This document shows positions 34,838-42,755 of a stretch of DNA of 64,000 nucleotides, in pieces. The DNA lies in assembly GCA_000687655.1 (NCBI GenBank), contig JHWR01000013.1, positions 1 through 64,000 on the forward strand, read 5' to 3'. The position numbers and the translations under genes were made by a program. A model generated the notes under the pieces. That model saw nothing but the letters and a program-made list of their open reading frames with translations, was not told the origin of the DNA and made no database searches. Source of the stretch: Lachnospiraceae bacterium YSB2008. GTDB taxonomy: Bacteria; Bacillota; Clostridia; Lachnospirales; Lachnospiraceae. Each line of letters opens with the position of its first letter. Position 1 is the stretch's first letter.

Positions 34838-35716
34838 ATGGCAGATAAAGATACAAAGAAAAAAGTGAATAAGAAAGAAGAAGATGAGGACAGAGTATTT
34901 GGGTTTATAGATACCCGCAGCGAAGCAAGGAATGCTATGCTTGTTACTGATATAGCATGTCTTGTTATAATTGTTCTCGCTGTTATGATAGTTGCCAGAT
35001 TCTTCATGAATGCTGTATTCCTCTCGGAATATAATAAGGGTATTTTTAATGGCGGCATTCCGGATATTCTTAAGGTCGGAAATATAAACGAAGGATATCT
35101 TCCTTACTACAACTCAGGAAACGTTCATTACCAGAAGGGTGAGTACGATGAGGCGATAGTAGATTATAATAAGGCGCTCAATCACTACATACCTGAGGGT
35201 AAAGAATGTGATATCAGGGTTAATCTTGCGTTGGCCATGCTTCAGAAGATAGATTTTGATCATATTGATCATGAGAATCAGAAGGAAGTCAAGAAGGTTA
35301 TAAGCCAGCTGCTTGCAGCAAGAGAAGTTCTGACTGAACAGGGATGTGCTGATCCTAAGGGCACTGACGGACATGACCCGGAAGCTGAACAGCTGAAGCA
35401 GGATATAGACAAGATGATTCAGGAACTCATGCAGGATCTGGATGATGAAGATCAGGATGACCAGGATCAGAATCAGGATGATCAGAATGATCAGGACCAG
35501 GATCAGGATCAGAATCAGGACGGCAACAGTGGCGGATCTAACAGTCGCGAGAAGGAAATTCAGGAACAGCTGAATGATCAGAAACGCGAAAATATGCAGG
35601 AAAGAAATGATACTCAGAATGAGATGAACGAACAGAGAGGCAACAACGACGATGGCGGCGGTGGCGAAGATCAGGGCGGCAGCGGCGGCAATCAGTGGAA
35701 CGGAAAGACTTGGTAG
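34838..35716 (+). CDS. BatC-like TPR protein with Asp/Gln-rich tail
   Basis: A 292-residue protein: a cytoplasmic basic start, one span (about 33-53), TPR-like repeats (about 88-130, YNSGNVHYQKGEYDEAIVDY), then a long acidic Asp/Gln/Asn region of D-Q repeats and a Gly-rich end. TPR proteins close Bat operons and mediate assembly. The long antisense frame over the D/Q repeats (35114-35728) is an artefact of its composition. Confidence 0.88.
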   Translation: MADKDTKKKVNKKEEDEDRVFGFIDTRSEARNAMLVTDIACLVIIVLAVMIVARFFMNAVFLSEYNKGIFNGGIPDILKVGNINEGYLPYYNSGNVHYQKGEYDEAIVDYNKALNHYIPEGKECDIRVNLALAMLQKIDFDHIDHENQKEVKKVISQLLAAREVLTEQGCADPKGTDGHDPEAEQLKQDIDKMIQELMQDLDDEDQDDQDQNQDDQNDQDQDQDQNQDGNSGGSNSREKEIQEQLNDQKRENMQERNDTQNEMNEQRGNNDDGGGGEDQGGSGGNQWNGKTW

Positions 35717-35732
35717 TTTTCGATACATTTTC

Positions 35733-35762
35733 TTGCAAATGATGTGATATATATATTATAAT
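35733..35762 (+). promoter_or_regulatory. Promoter of the DUF975 gene
   Basis: TTGCAA at 35733-35738, an 18-base spacer, and TATAAT at 35757-35762. The predicted start is near 35769, giving a leader of about 54 bases. Confidence 0.72.
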
Positions 35763-35822
35763 GTTCATGGCTGTTTCGAAAGAAACAATCAAATATGGAA
35801 AGAGGTTAAGAGGAGGTATTTC

Positions 35823-36812
35823 ATGAACAGAGCTTACCTTAAAGACAGGGCAAAAGCCGCATTTAAGAATAATTACTGGATGTGCGTGCTTGTTGCTTTC
35901 ATTACAGGAATTGTAGCAGGAGGATCATCAGGCGGTACTTCGGGATTTTCCAGCAATACTCAACAGTATCAGAACGGAGACATTGATTCTTCAGTCCTTA
36001 TAGCTATTCTTATAGCAGTGCTTATTGCGATGCTTATAGGTATTGCATTATCAATCTTTGTATTTAATCCACTCCTTGTTGGATGTAGAAGATTCTTCGC
36101 ACTTAATTCACTCACAAAAGCTGAGATTAAAGAAGTAGGTTTCGTATTTAAGAGCGGATCATATGGTAATGTAGTTAAGACTATGTTCCTTAAGAATCTT
36201 TTCATATTCCTGTGGTCACTCCTTTTCATAATTCCTGGTATCATCAAGAGTTATGAGTATTACATGATAGATTATCTTCTTACAGAGAATCCGGGTATGG
36301 ATTATAAAGAGGCATTTGAGCGCAGTAAGCAGATGATGGATGGTAACAAGTTCGATACATTTATACTTGAGCTTTCATTCATAGGATGGGCACTTCTTTC
36401 GGCACTTACCTGCGGAATCCTTGCATTGTTCTATGTAAATCCATATATATATCAGACATACGCTGAGCTGTTCCACAGCTTAAGAGGTCCTGGATACGGC
36501 GGTGGCAATGTTATCATGAACGGACCTTCCGGTTTCAACAATGATCCTAGATATGGATTCAATCCTGATCAGCCGGTTCAGCCTGCACAGCCAGCTGGAT
36601 ATTATGATCCTGCAACAGGCGAAAGAGTTTCAGTTACACCTCAGCAGCCTCAGAATCAGGGCTATTATGATCCAAATGCCGGCGGACAGGGATATTATGA
36701 CCCTAACCAGCAGATGAATCAGGGCTACTATGATCCTAATCAGCAGAATATGAATCAGGGATATTATGACCCTAATCAGGGTGGCGGATATAATCCAAAT
36801 AACCCTTATTAA
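35823..36812 (+). CDS. DUF975 membrane protein with GYYDPN-repeat tail
   Basis: A 329-residue protein. About 220 residues hold four or five spans typical of DUF975 (ALAFKNNYW-like start, FVFNPLLVGCRRFF, LWSLLFIIPGIIKSYEYYMI, DGNKFDTFILELSFIGW). The tail (about 240-329) is soluble and has at least four Gly-Tyr-Tyr-Asp-Pro-Asn repeats separated by Gln/Asn-rich spacers. Such Tyr/Pro/Gln tails may mediate self-association. AGAGG and AGGAGG elements precede the ATG. The function of the family is unknown. Confidence 0.87.
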   Translation: MNRAYLKDRAKAAFKNNYWMCVLVAFITGIVAGGSSGGTSGFSSNTQQYQNGDIDSSVLIAILIAVLIAMLIGIALSIFVFNPLLVGCRRFFALNSLTKAEIKEVGFVFKSGSYGNVVKTMFLKNLFIFLWSLLFIIPGIIKSYEYYMIDYLLTENPGMDYKEAFERSKQMMDGNKFDTFILELSFIGWALLSALTCGILALFYVNPYIYQTYAELFHSLRGPGYGGGNVIMNGPSGFNNDPRYGFNPDQPVQPAQPAGYYDPATGERVSVTPQQPQNQGYYDPNAGGQGYYDPNQQMNQGYYDPNQQNMNQGYYDPNQGGGYNPNNPY

Positions 36813-36815
36813 AAT

Positions 36816-36925
36816 AATAGGAAACTGCGTTTCCTATTAAGCCCTCCGGGGGATGCGCACTCGCGCGGATAGGAACGTTGCTGCGCAACTCGCGCTCGGC
36901 GCGTCGCATGTCGCTCGCGACATGC
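36816..36925. repeat. Hairpin cluster between DUF975 and ppa
   Basis: AATAGGAAA-CTGCG-TTTCCTATT (36816-36838) may terminate the DUF975 transcript. It is followed by GC-rich short palindromes: GCGC-ACTC-GCGC (36855-36866), GTTGC-TGC-GCAAC (36877-36889), CGCGC-TCG-GCGCG (36891-36903) and GCATGTCGC-TC-GCGACATGC (36906-36925). Two have exact triloops, as in the tRNA spacer cluster at 3568-3661. The base composition is much richer in G+C than the flanks. Confidence 0.78.
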
Positions 36926-36943
36926 TTGATATTATAATCATTG

Positions 36944-36971
36944 GCGGCAGGTATTAAAACCTGCCGCTTTT
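36944..36971 (+). terminator. Intrinsic terminator upstream of ppa
   Basis: GCGGCAGGT, loop ATTAAA, ACCTGCCGC, followed by TTTTCTT. It lies 22 bases before the ppa start, so it either ends the upstream transcript or attenuates ppa-pyrBI. Confidence 0.88.
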
Positions 36972-36992
36972 CTTAGAAAATAGGAGGCTCAT

Positions 36993-37547
36993 ATGAATAT
37001 ATGGCATGATATTGATGATAAAAGAATATTTCCTACGGACTTTGTATCGGTTATTGAGATAAGCAGGGGCAGTAATATGAAGTATGAGTTGGACAAAGAA
37101 ACAGGAATGCTCATGCTGGACAGAGTGCTTTACACAGCTACTCATTATCCTGCGAATTATGGATTTATACCTAAAACTCTTGGCGATGACCATGACCCAC
37201 TGGATGTGCTTGTTCTCTGTACCGAAAATATACAGCCTCTTACTCTGGTAAGGACTTATCCGATCGGAGTTATGAAGATGCTTGACAGCGGACTTGGTGA
37301 TGAGAAGATCATAGCAGTCCCTTATGGCGATCCTACATACAACTGTTATACAGATATCAAGGAACTGCCAAGGCATGTATTTGATGAAATACAGCATTTC
37401 TTCACTGTTTATAAGAATCTTGAAGGTAAAGAGACAAGAGTTGATGAAGTTCAGGATGCTGTTGAAGCTATTCGTATAATAGAACACTGTATCGATAATT
37501 ATAAAAAGAAGTACGGTGGAAATGTAGTCAATCCTGACGCTGAATAA
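36993..37547 (+). CDS. ppa: Inorganic pyrophosphatase (family I, soluble)
   Basis: A 184-residue enzyme that splits pyrophosphate to two phosphates. Catalytic features: EISRGSNMKYELDKETG (active-site Lys/Glu), ANYGFIPKTL, the metal-binding DDHDPLDVLVL and GDEKIIAVP. AGGAGG precedes the ATG. It is followed after 20 bases by pyrB, consistent with one operon. Confidence 0.95.
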   Translation: MNIWHDIDDKRIFPTDFVSVIEISRGSNMKYELDKETGMLMLDRVLYTATHYPANYGFIPKTLGDDHDPLDVLVLCTENIQPLTLVRTYPIGVMKMLDSGLGDEKIIAVPYGDPTYNCYTDIKELPRHVFDEIQHFFTVYKNLEGKETRVDEVQDAVEAIRIIEHCIDNYKKKYGGNVVNPDAE

Positions 37548-37567
37548 TACTTGGAGGTTTTTAAAAT

Positions 37568-38482
37568 ATGAAACATCTTATAGATCCCATGGATCTTTCC
37601 GTTGAAGAGCTGGATGAGATACTTACTCTTGCTCAGGACATAATCAAGGACAGAGATGCGTATGCAGAAAAATGTAAGCGCAAAAAGATAGCGACTCTTT
37701 TCTATGAGCCGAGCACAAGAACAAGGCTCAGTTTTGAATCGGCTATGCTGGAGCTCGGCGGCTCAGTTGTAGGTTTTTCAGAAGCCTCTTCTTCTTCAGT
37801 GAGTAAGGGCGAAAGTATTGAAGATACAGTAAGAGTGGTTGGCTGTTTTGCAGATATAATAGCAATGCGTCATCCGAATGAAGGTGCACCGCTTCTTGCA
37901 TCAATGTATTCGCCGGTTCCCATCATAAATGCAGGAGATGGTGGACACAATCATCCTACTCAGACACTTACGGATCTTCTGACTATTCAGAGAGAAAAAG
38001 GAAGACTTTCCGATATGACGGTAGGTCTCTGCGGAGATCTTAAGTTCGGAAGAACGGTACATTCACTTGTAAAAGCAATGTCACGTTATAAGGGAATCAA
38101 GTTTGTGTTTATCTCACCAAAGGAGCTTAAGATTCCTGACTACATTATATCAGAGGTTGTTGAACCTGCAGGTATTCCGTATGAGGAAGTGACGAGCCTT
38201 GAAGATGCAATGCCAAATCTTGATATGCTCTATATGACCAGAGTTCAGAGAGAGAGATTCTTCAACGAGGCTGATTATGTAAGACTCAAGGATACTTACA
38301 TACTCGATGAGAAGAAGCTTGTACCTGCTAAAAAGGACATGGTCATACTTCATCCGCTTCCTCGTGTAAATGAGATAAGTGTAAATGTGGATAAGGACCC
38401 GAGAGCAGCATACTTCCGACAGGTCATGAACGGAAAGTTCGTCCGCATGGCACTGATACTGAAACTGTTGCAGATACAGTAA
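37568..38482 (+). CDS. pyrB: Aspartate carbamoyltransferase catalytic subunit
   Basis: A 304-residue enzyme of pyrimidine synthesis: carbamoyl phosphate + L-Asp to carbamoyl-Asp. Carbamoyl-phosphate loop [59 protein letters not shown], the Asp-binding TRVQRERF and HPLPRVNEI. Good RBS (GGAGG). Its regulatory partner pyrI is encoded next, so the holoenzyme is likely of the E. coli allosteric type. Confidence 0.97.
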   Translation: MKHLIDPMDLSVEELDEILTLAQDIIKDRDAYAEKCKRKKIATLFYEPSTRTRLSFESAMLELGGSVVGFSEASSSSVSKGESIEDTVRVVGCFADIIAMRHPNEGAPLLASMYSPVPIINAGDGGHNHPTQTLTDLLTIQREKGRLSDMTVGLCGDLKFGRTVHSLVKAMSRYKGIKFVFISPKELKIPDYIISEVVEPAGIPYEEVTSLEDAMPNLDMLYMTRVQRERFFNEADYVRLKDTYILDEKKLVPAKKDMVILHPLPRVNEISVNVDKDPRAAYFRQVMNGKFVRMALILKLLQIQ

Positions 38483-38584
38483 CCACTGGGTTGGTTCTCC
38501 TGGTTGCAGATTATAGTTTATTGAACAGATGGCTAAATGCAGTTTACATTGTGTAAGCATAATAATAGAGAAGAGAGATAAAAT

Positions 38585-38998
38585 ATGAAGATAGATAGCA
38601 TACAGAACGGTATAGTGCTGGACCATATAACAGCGGGAAAGGCAATGCAGATTTATAAGGATCTGGGCCTTGGCGAACTTGACTGCAGCGTTGCATTAAT
38701 CCAGAACGTAAAATCACAGAAGATGGGCAAGAAGGATATCATAAAGATAGATATGTCATATGATATCAATCTTGATGTTATAGGATATATTGATCCTGAT
38801 GTAACGGTCAGCATAATCAAGGATGGAGAGACTATTGAAAAGAAGAAGGTCGATCTTCCGAGAGAGCTTGTAAATATCAAGAAATGCAGAAATCCGAGAT
38901 GCATCACGGCCATCGAACCTGGAATACCTCATATATTCAAACTGACTGATGAGAAAAACAGAGTCTACAGATGCATTTACTGTGAAGCTGATAAATAG
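38585..38998 (+). CDS. pyrI: Aspartate carbamoyltransferase regulatory subunit
   Basis: A 137-residue subunit that binds allosteric nucleotides (N-terminal domain: IQNGIVLDHITAGKA) and contacts PyrB through a zinc domain. The four zinc cysteines are visible (CRNPRC and, 25 residues later, CIYC). A 102-base gap with no gene separates it from pyrB. A GAGAGA element precedes the start. Confidence 0.95.
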   Translation: MKIDSIQNGIVLDHITAGKAMQIYKDLGLGELDCSVALIQNVKSQKMGKKDIIKIDMSYDINLDVIGYIDPDVTVSIIKDGETIEKKKVDLPRELVNIKKCRNPRCITAIEPGIPHIFKLTDEKNRVYRCIYCEADK

Positions 38999-39044
38999 TC
39001 AGGTGCATAGACATTTTTTCAAGTCAATGAGGAGGCGTATTTTT

Positions 39045-39086
39045 ATGAATAAATGTGGTTTACTCTGGAATTTTTTTGTGTTATAA
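39045..39086 (+). CDS. Possible 13-residue leader peptide upstream of murA
   Basis: MNKCGLLWNFFVL with a perfect AGGAGG nine bases before the ATG. The frame overlaps the -35 and -10 boxes of the murA promoter, so it would belong to the pyrBI transcript rather than that of murA. Too short to judge by composition; reported because of the excellent ribosome binding site. Confidence 0.3.
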   Translation: MNKCGLLWNFFVL

Positions 39087-39087
39087 T
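39059..39087 (+). promoter_or_regulatory. Promoter of murA
   Basis: TTTACT at 39059-39064, a 17-base spacer and TATAAT at 39082-39087, with an extended GTGT before the -10. Predicted start near 39094. Confidence 0.7.
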
Positions 39088-39155
39088 TCAACGGATTACG
39101 TAGGTTTGAAAAACAGATAGGGGTTTTCAGACCGAGATTAGGAGCATTTGTTTAG

Positions 39156-40460
39156 ATGGAACAGTATGTGATTAAGGGCGGTAAGCCACTTGAGGGAGAA
39201 GTGGTCATCGCCGGCGCTAAGAATGCCGCACTTGGCATACTTGCTGCTACAGTCATGACAGATGATGTATGTATCATCGAAAATGTACCTTTCGTAAGCG
39301 ATACTAGGACACTTCTTAAAGCAATCGAGAATATCGGTGCTACTGTTGAGTATATTGACAGGCATACAGTCAGAATATGTGCCAAGGGTATACTTTCAGA
39401 TGAGAATCTTTCTGTTGATGACGAATATATAAGAAGAATAAGAGCATCATACTATCTTATTGGTGCGCTGCTCGGTAAATATAGATACGCTGATGTTGCC
39501 CTTCCGGGTGGTTGTGATATAGGTGCAAGACCTATAGATCTCCATATCAAGGGATTTGAGAAGCTTGGTGCTGACGTAAGCATCATAAGCGGCGGTAAGA
39601 TCGTTGCAAGAGCTGAGAAGCTCATAGGTTCTCATATATACCTTGATACCGTTTCCGTAGGAGCAACTATCAATATCATGCTTGCGGCTGTTCTTGCTGA
39701 AGGCAAGACAACTATCGAGAATGCTGCGAAGGAACCGCACATAGTTGATGTGGCTAACTTCCTTAACTCGATGGGTGCGAACATCAAGGGCGCAGGTACA
39801 GATGTCATTCGTATCAGAGGAGTCCAGAGACTTCATGGTTCTGAATACTCCATAATACCGGATCAGATCGAGGCCGGTACATTTATGGCTATGTCTGTTG
39901 CTACACGAGGCAACATACTTATTAAGAACGTAATTCCGAAGCACCTTGAATCCATTTCATCCAAGTTCACTGAAATGGGAGCAAAGGTTATAGAATATGA
40001 TGACAGTGTAAGAGTCATGGCGGACGGTGACCTTAAGTCCACTCATATCAAGACTCTTCCTTATCCGGGATTCCCGACAGATATGCAGGCTCAGATGGCA
40101 GTGACGCTTTCACTTGCAACAGGAACCAGCATAGTTACTGAAAGCATATTTGAGAATCGTTTCAGATATGTTTCCGAGCTCAATAAGATGGGAGCTAACA
40201 TAAGGGTTGAAGGAAATACTGCCATCATAAGCGGTGTTCCAAGATTCACGGGAGCCATGCTTACTGCATCCGACCTCAGGGCAGGAGCGGCACTTGTTAT
40301 AGCAGGACTTGCAGCCGACGGATATTCATACATAGATGAGATAAAGTATGTACTCCGTGGTTATGAGGATTTCGATGAGAAGATACGAAATCTCGGCGGT
40401 GAGATTGAGATTGCTGAATCAGAAGAAGATATAACACGTTTCAAACTTAAAGTAGTATAG
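39156..40460 (+). CDS. murA: UDP-N-acetylglucosamine 1-carboxyvinyltransferase
   Basis: A 434-residue enzyme for the first committed step of peptidoglycan synthesis (enolpyruvyl transfer from PEP to UDP-GlcNAc). GAKNAALGILAATVMTDD carries the PEP-binding Lys/Asn. The catalytic cysteine, which is the fosfomycin target, is present in LPGGCDIGARPIDLH. DQIEAGTFM and YPGFPTDMQAQ are conserved. Length is typical. The RBS GGAG is somewhat far (about 11 bases). Firmicutes often have two MurA copies; this may be either. Confidence 0.95.
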   Translation: MEQYVIKGGKPLEGEVVIAGAKNAALGILAATVMTDDVCIIENVPFVSDTRTLLKAIENIGATVEYIDRHTVRICAKGILSDENLSVDDEYIRRIRASYYLIGALLGKYRYADVALPGGCDIGARPIDLHIKGFEKLGADVSIISGGKIVARAEKLIGSHIYLDTVSVGATINIMLAAVLAEGKTTIENAAKEPHIVDVANFLNSMGANIKGAGTDVIRIRGVQRLHGSEYSIIPDQIEAGTFMAMSVATRGNILIKNVIPKHLESISSKFTEMGAKVIEYDDSVRVMADGDLKSTHIKTLPYPGFPTDMQAQMAVTLSLATGTSIVTESIFENRFRYVSELNKMGANIRVEGNTAIISGVPRFTGAMLTASDLRAGAALVIAGLAADGYSYIDEIKYVLRGYEDFDEKIRNLGGEIEIAESEEDITRFKLKVV

Positions 40461-40497
40461 TAATACTGACATTGAAGCGTATTAATTAATGAAGATA

Positions 40498-40526
40498 AAA
40501 CCCACCTGCATATCGGGTGGGTTTAA
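40498..40526 (+). terminator. Hairpin terminator between murA and metG
   Basis: AAACCCACC, loop TGCATATCG, GGTGGGTTT, followed by AATC. The T-run is only three bases, so termination may be partial. It lies 35 bases before metG. Confidence 0.7.
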
Positions 40527-40560
40527 TCAATAAAGGGGTTAAAAGAAAGGGGACAGAAGT

Positions 40561-42552
40561 ATGGCAAAGAGACCTTACTACATTACAACTGCGATCGCGT
40601 ATGCATCCGGTAAGCCTCATATAGGCAATACCTACGAGATCGTTCTTGCGGACAGTATAGCAAGATATAAGAGATTCACGGGCTTTGATGTACGTTTCAT
40701 GACAGGTACAGATGAGCACGGTCAGAAGATTGAAACAAAGGCTTTCGAGAATCTTTCTACTCCTAAGGAGTATGTTGATGAAATAGCCGGCGAAATAAAG
40801 AGAATATGGGATCTCATGAATACTTCTTATGATCGTTTTATCAGAACTACTGATGCAGATCACGAAAAACAGGTTCAGAAGATATTCAGAAAGCTCTATG
40901 AAAAGGGCGATATATATAAGGGAAAGTATTCAGGACTTTATTGCACTCCTTGTGAGTCATTCTGGACTGAAAGTCAGCTTGTTGATGGAAAGTGCCCTGA
41001 CTGTGGTCGTGAAGTAAAACCGGCCGAGGAGGAAGCTTATTTCTTCAAGATGAGCAAGTATGCTCCAAGACTTATCAAGTACATCGAAGATCATCCTGAA
41101 TTCATACAGCCAGAGGCAAGAAAAAATGAAATGATCAATACATTTCTTAAGCCGGGTCTTCAGGATCTCTGCGTTTCAAGAACATCATTTAAGTGGGGTA
41201 TACCTGTAGACTTTGATCCTAAGCACGTTGTATATGTTTGGATAGATGCGCTTTCAAACTATATCACAGGTCTTGGATATGACGTTGACGGAGCAAGCGA
41301 TGAGCTCTTCAAGAAGTACTGGCCTGCAGATCTTCACCTTATAGGTAAGGACATACTTCGTTTCCATACTATTTACTGGCCGATTATGCTCATGGCACTC
41401 GACCTTCCGCTCCCAAAGCAGGTGTTCGGTCATCCATGGCTCATTCAGAGTGATGGAAAGATGAGTAAGTCCAGAGGAAATGTACTCTATGCTGATGATA
41501 TGGTAGCTGAGTTCGGAGTGGATGCTGTACGTTACTTCGTGCTTCATGAGATGCCTTTCGAAAATGATGGCGTTGTATCATGGGAGCTCCTCATAGAGAG
41601 AATCAATTCTGATCTTGCAAATACACTTGGAAATCTTGTAAACAGAACAGTTTCAATGGTTAATAAGTATTTCGACGGTGTTGTAATGAACAAGGGCGTA
41701 AATGCTGATGTTGATGAAGACCTGAAGAAGACTGTAATGGATGCACGTATCAAGGTTAATCAGTGCATGGATAAACTCAGAGTTGCTGATGCTATAACAG
41801 AGGTATTCAATCTCTTTAAGAGATGCAATAAATATATAGATGAGACTATGCCTTGGGCTCTTGCAAAGGAAGAGGGCGAGCAGGACAGACTTGCAACTGT
41901 TCTCTACAATCTTGTTGAGAGTATAACCATAGGCGCTTCACTTCTTGAGCCGTTCATGCCTGAGACATCAGACAGAATAGTTAAGCAGCTTTCAACAGAG
42001 AAGAGAAAGGTTACAGAGCTCGGTACATTTGGACTTTATCCTTCAGGTAACAGAGTAACTGATGCTCCTGAGATTCTTTTCGCAAGAATAGACGTAGAGA
42101 AGAAGCTTGAAGAACTTGCTATAAAGTTCCCTGCACCGGAACCTGAACCTGAAGTAGAGAAGAAGCCTAAGAAGGAAGAAGAGAAACCGGCAGTAATCCC
42201 TTCACTTGATAACATCAAGAAGCAGGAGATTACTATAGAGGAATTCGATAAGATGCAGCTTCAGATAGGTGAAATCATTTCATGTGAAGAGGTTGCAAAC
42301 TCAAACAAGCTTATCTGTTCACAGGTTCAGATAGCCGGAAGAGTTCTTCAGATAGTATCCGGAATCAAAAAATACTATCCGCCTGAGGTTATGAAGGGCA
42401 AGAAGGTAGTTGTTATAACAAACCTTAAGCCTGTCAAGCTTGCAGGAGTTCTTTCAGAAGGAATGCTTCTCTGCGCAGAAGACAGTAACGGTGGGCTTTC
42501 ACTTCTTACTGTTGAGGATCAGAGCATTGAAGCCGGTTCGATGATCAGTTAA
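40561..42552 (+). CDS. metG: Methionyl-tRNA synthetase
   Basis: A 663-residue class I aminoacyl-tRNA synthetase. The HIGH-like motif is KPHIGNTYE and the KMSKS motif SDGKMSKSRGN. One zinc knuckle shows CTPCESFW and CPDCGREV. The C-terminal domain (about 555-663, EFDKMQLQIGEIISCEEV) is a Trbp111-like tRNA-binding module, joined by a charged Glu/Pro/Lys linker (about 520-545). The RBS is AAAGGGG. No T-box leader is seen upstream. Confidence 0.97.
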   Translation: MAKRPYYITTAIAYASGKPHIGNTYEIVLADSIARYKRFTGFDVRFMTGTDEHGQKIETKAFENLSTPKEYVDEIAGEIKRIWDLMNTSYDRFIRTTDADHEKQVQKIFRKLYEKGDIYKGKYSGLYCTPCESFWTESQLVDGKCPDCGREVKPAEEEAYFFKMSKYAPRLIKYIEDHPEFIQPEARKNEMINTFLKPGLQDLCVSRTSFKWGIPVDFDPKHVVYVWIDALSNYITGLGYDVDGASDELFKKYWPADLHLIGKDILRFHTIYWPIMLMALDLPLPKQVFGHPWLIQSDGKMSKSRGNVLYADDMVAEFGVDAVRYFVLHEMPFENDGVVSWELLIERINSDLANTLGNLVNRTVSMVNKYFDGVVMNKGVNADVDEDLKKTVMDARIKVNQCMDKLRVADAITEVFNLFKRCNKYIDETMPWALAKEEGEQDRLATVLYNLVESITIGASLLEPFMPETSDRIVKQLSTEKRKVTELGTFGLYPSGNRVTDAPEILFARIDVEKKLEELAIKFPAPEPEPEVEKKPKKEEEKPAVIPSLDNIKKQEITIEEFDKMQLQIGEIISCEEVANSNKLICSQVQIAGRVLQIVSGIKKYYPPEVMKGKKVVVITNLKPVKLAGVLSEGMLLCAEDSNGGLSLLTVEDQSIEAGSMIS

Positions 42553-42594
42553 ATGATCAGTTATATGATAAGTTAAGAATCCTGAAAAATAATT

Positions 42595-42748
42595 AACGGC
42601 TGTATTATAGACTATATACACTCGAAACACGCCTCTCGGCTCCGCTTCGTCACGCAGCGGTACTAAATTCGTAGACACTATGTGCCTACTCATTAAGTAC
42701 CGGCGGCCTCAGAGGGTTTCTCGTGTACATGTCTGTAATACAGCCGTT
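42595..42748. repeat. Large cruciform element between metG and tex
   Basis: Outer arms AACGGCTGTATTATAGAC (42595-42612) and GTCTGTAATACAGCCGTT (42731-42748) match at 17 of 18 positions. Pairing continues imperfectly inward (TATACACTCGAAACACGCCTCT against AGAGGGTTTCTCGTGTACA, written as two arms). The centre has its own hairpins, CCGCT...AGCGG (about 42641-42660) and GGTACT...GTAG-CAC-TAT-GTG-CTAC...AAGTACC. The right arm ends in TTTTTT just 3 bases from the tex stop. It can work as a terminator for metG, but its size and branched core exceed a normal terminator. Confidence 0.78.
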
Positions 42749-42755
42749 TTTTGTA

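Noticed and set aside
35114-35728. 204-codon antisense frame rich in Ile/Leu
   Set aside because: It is produced by the Asp/Gln codon repeats of the BatC-like gene on the other strand, which has clear operon context.
40461-40560. T-box leader for metG
   Set aside because: Only about 100 bases with a simple hairpin; no T-box sequence or specifier loop seen.
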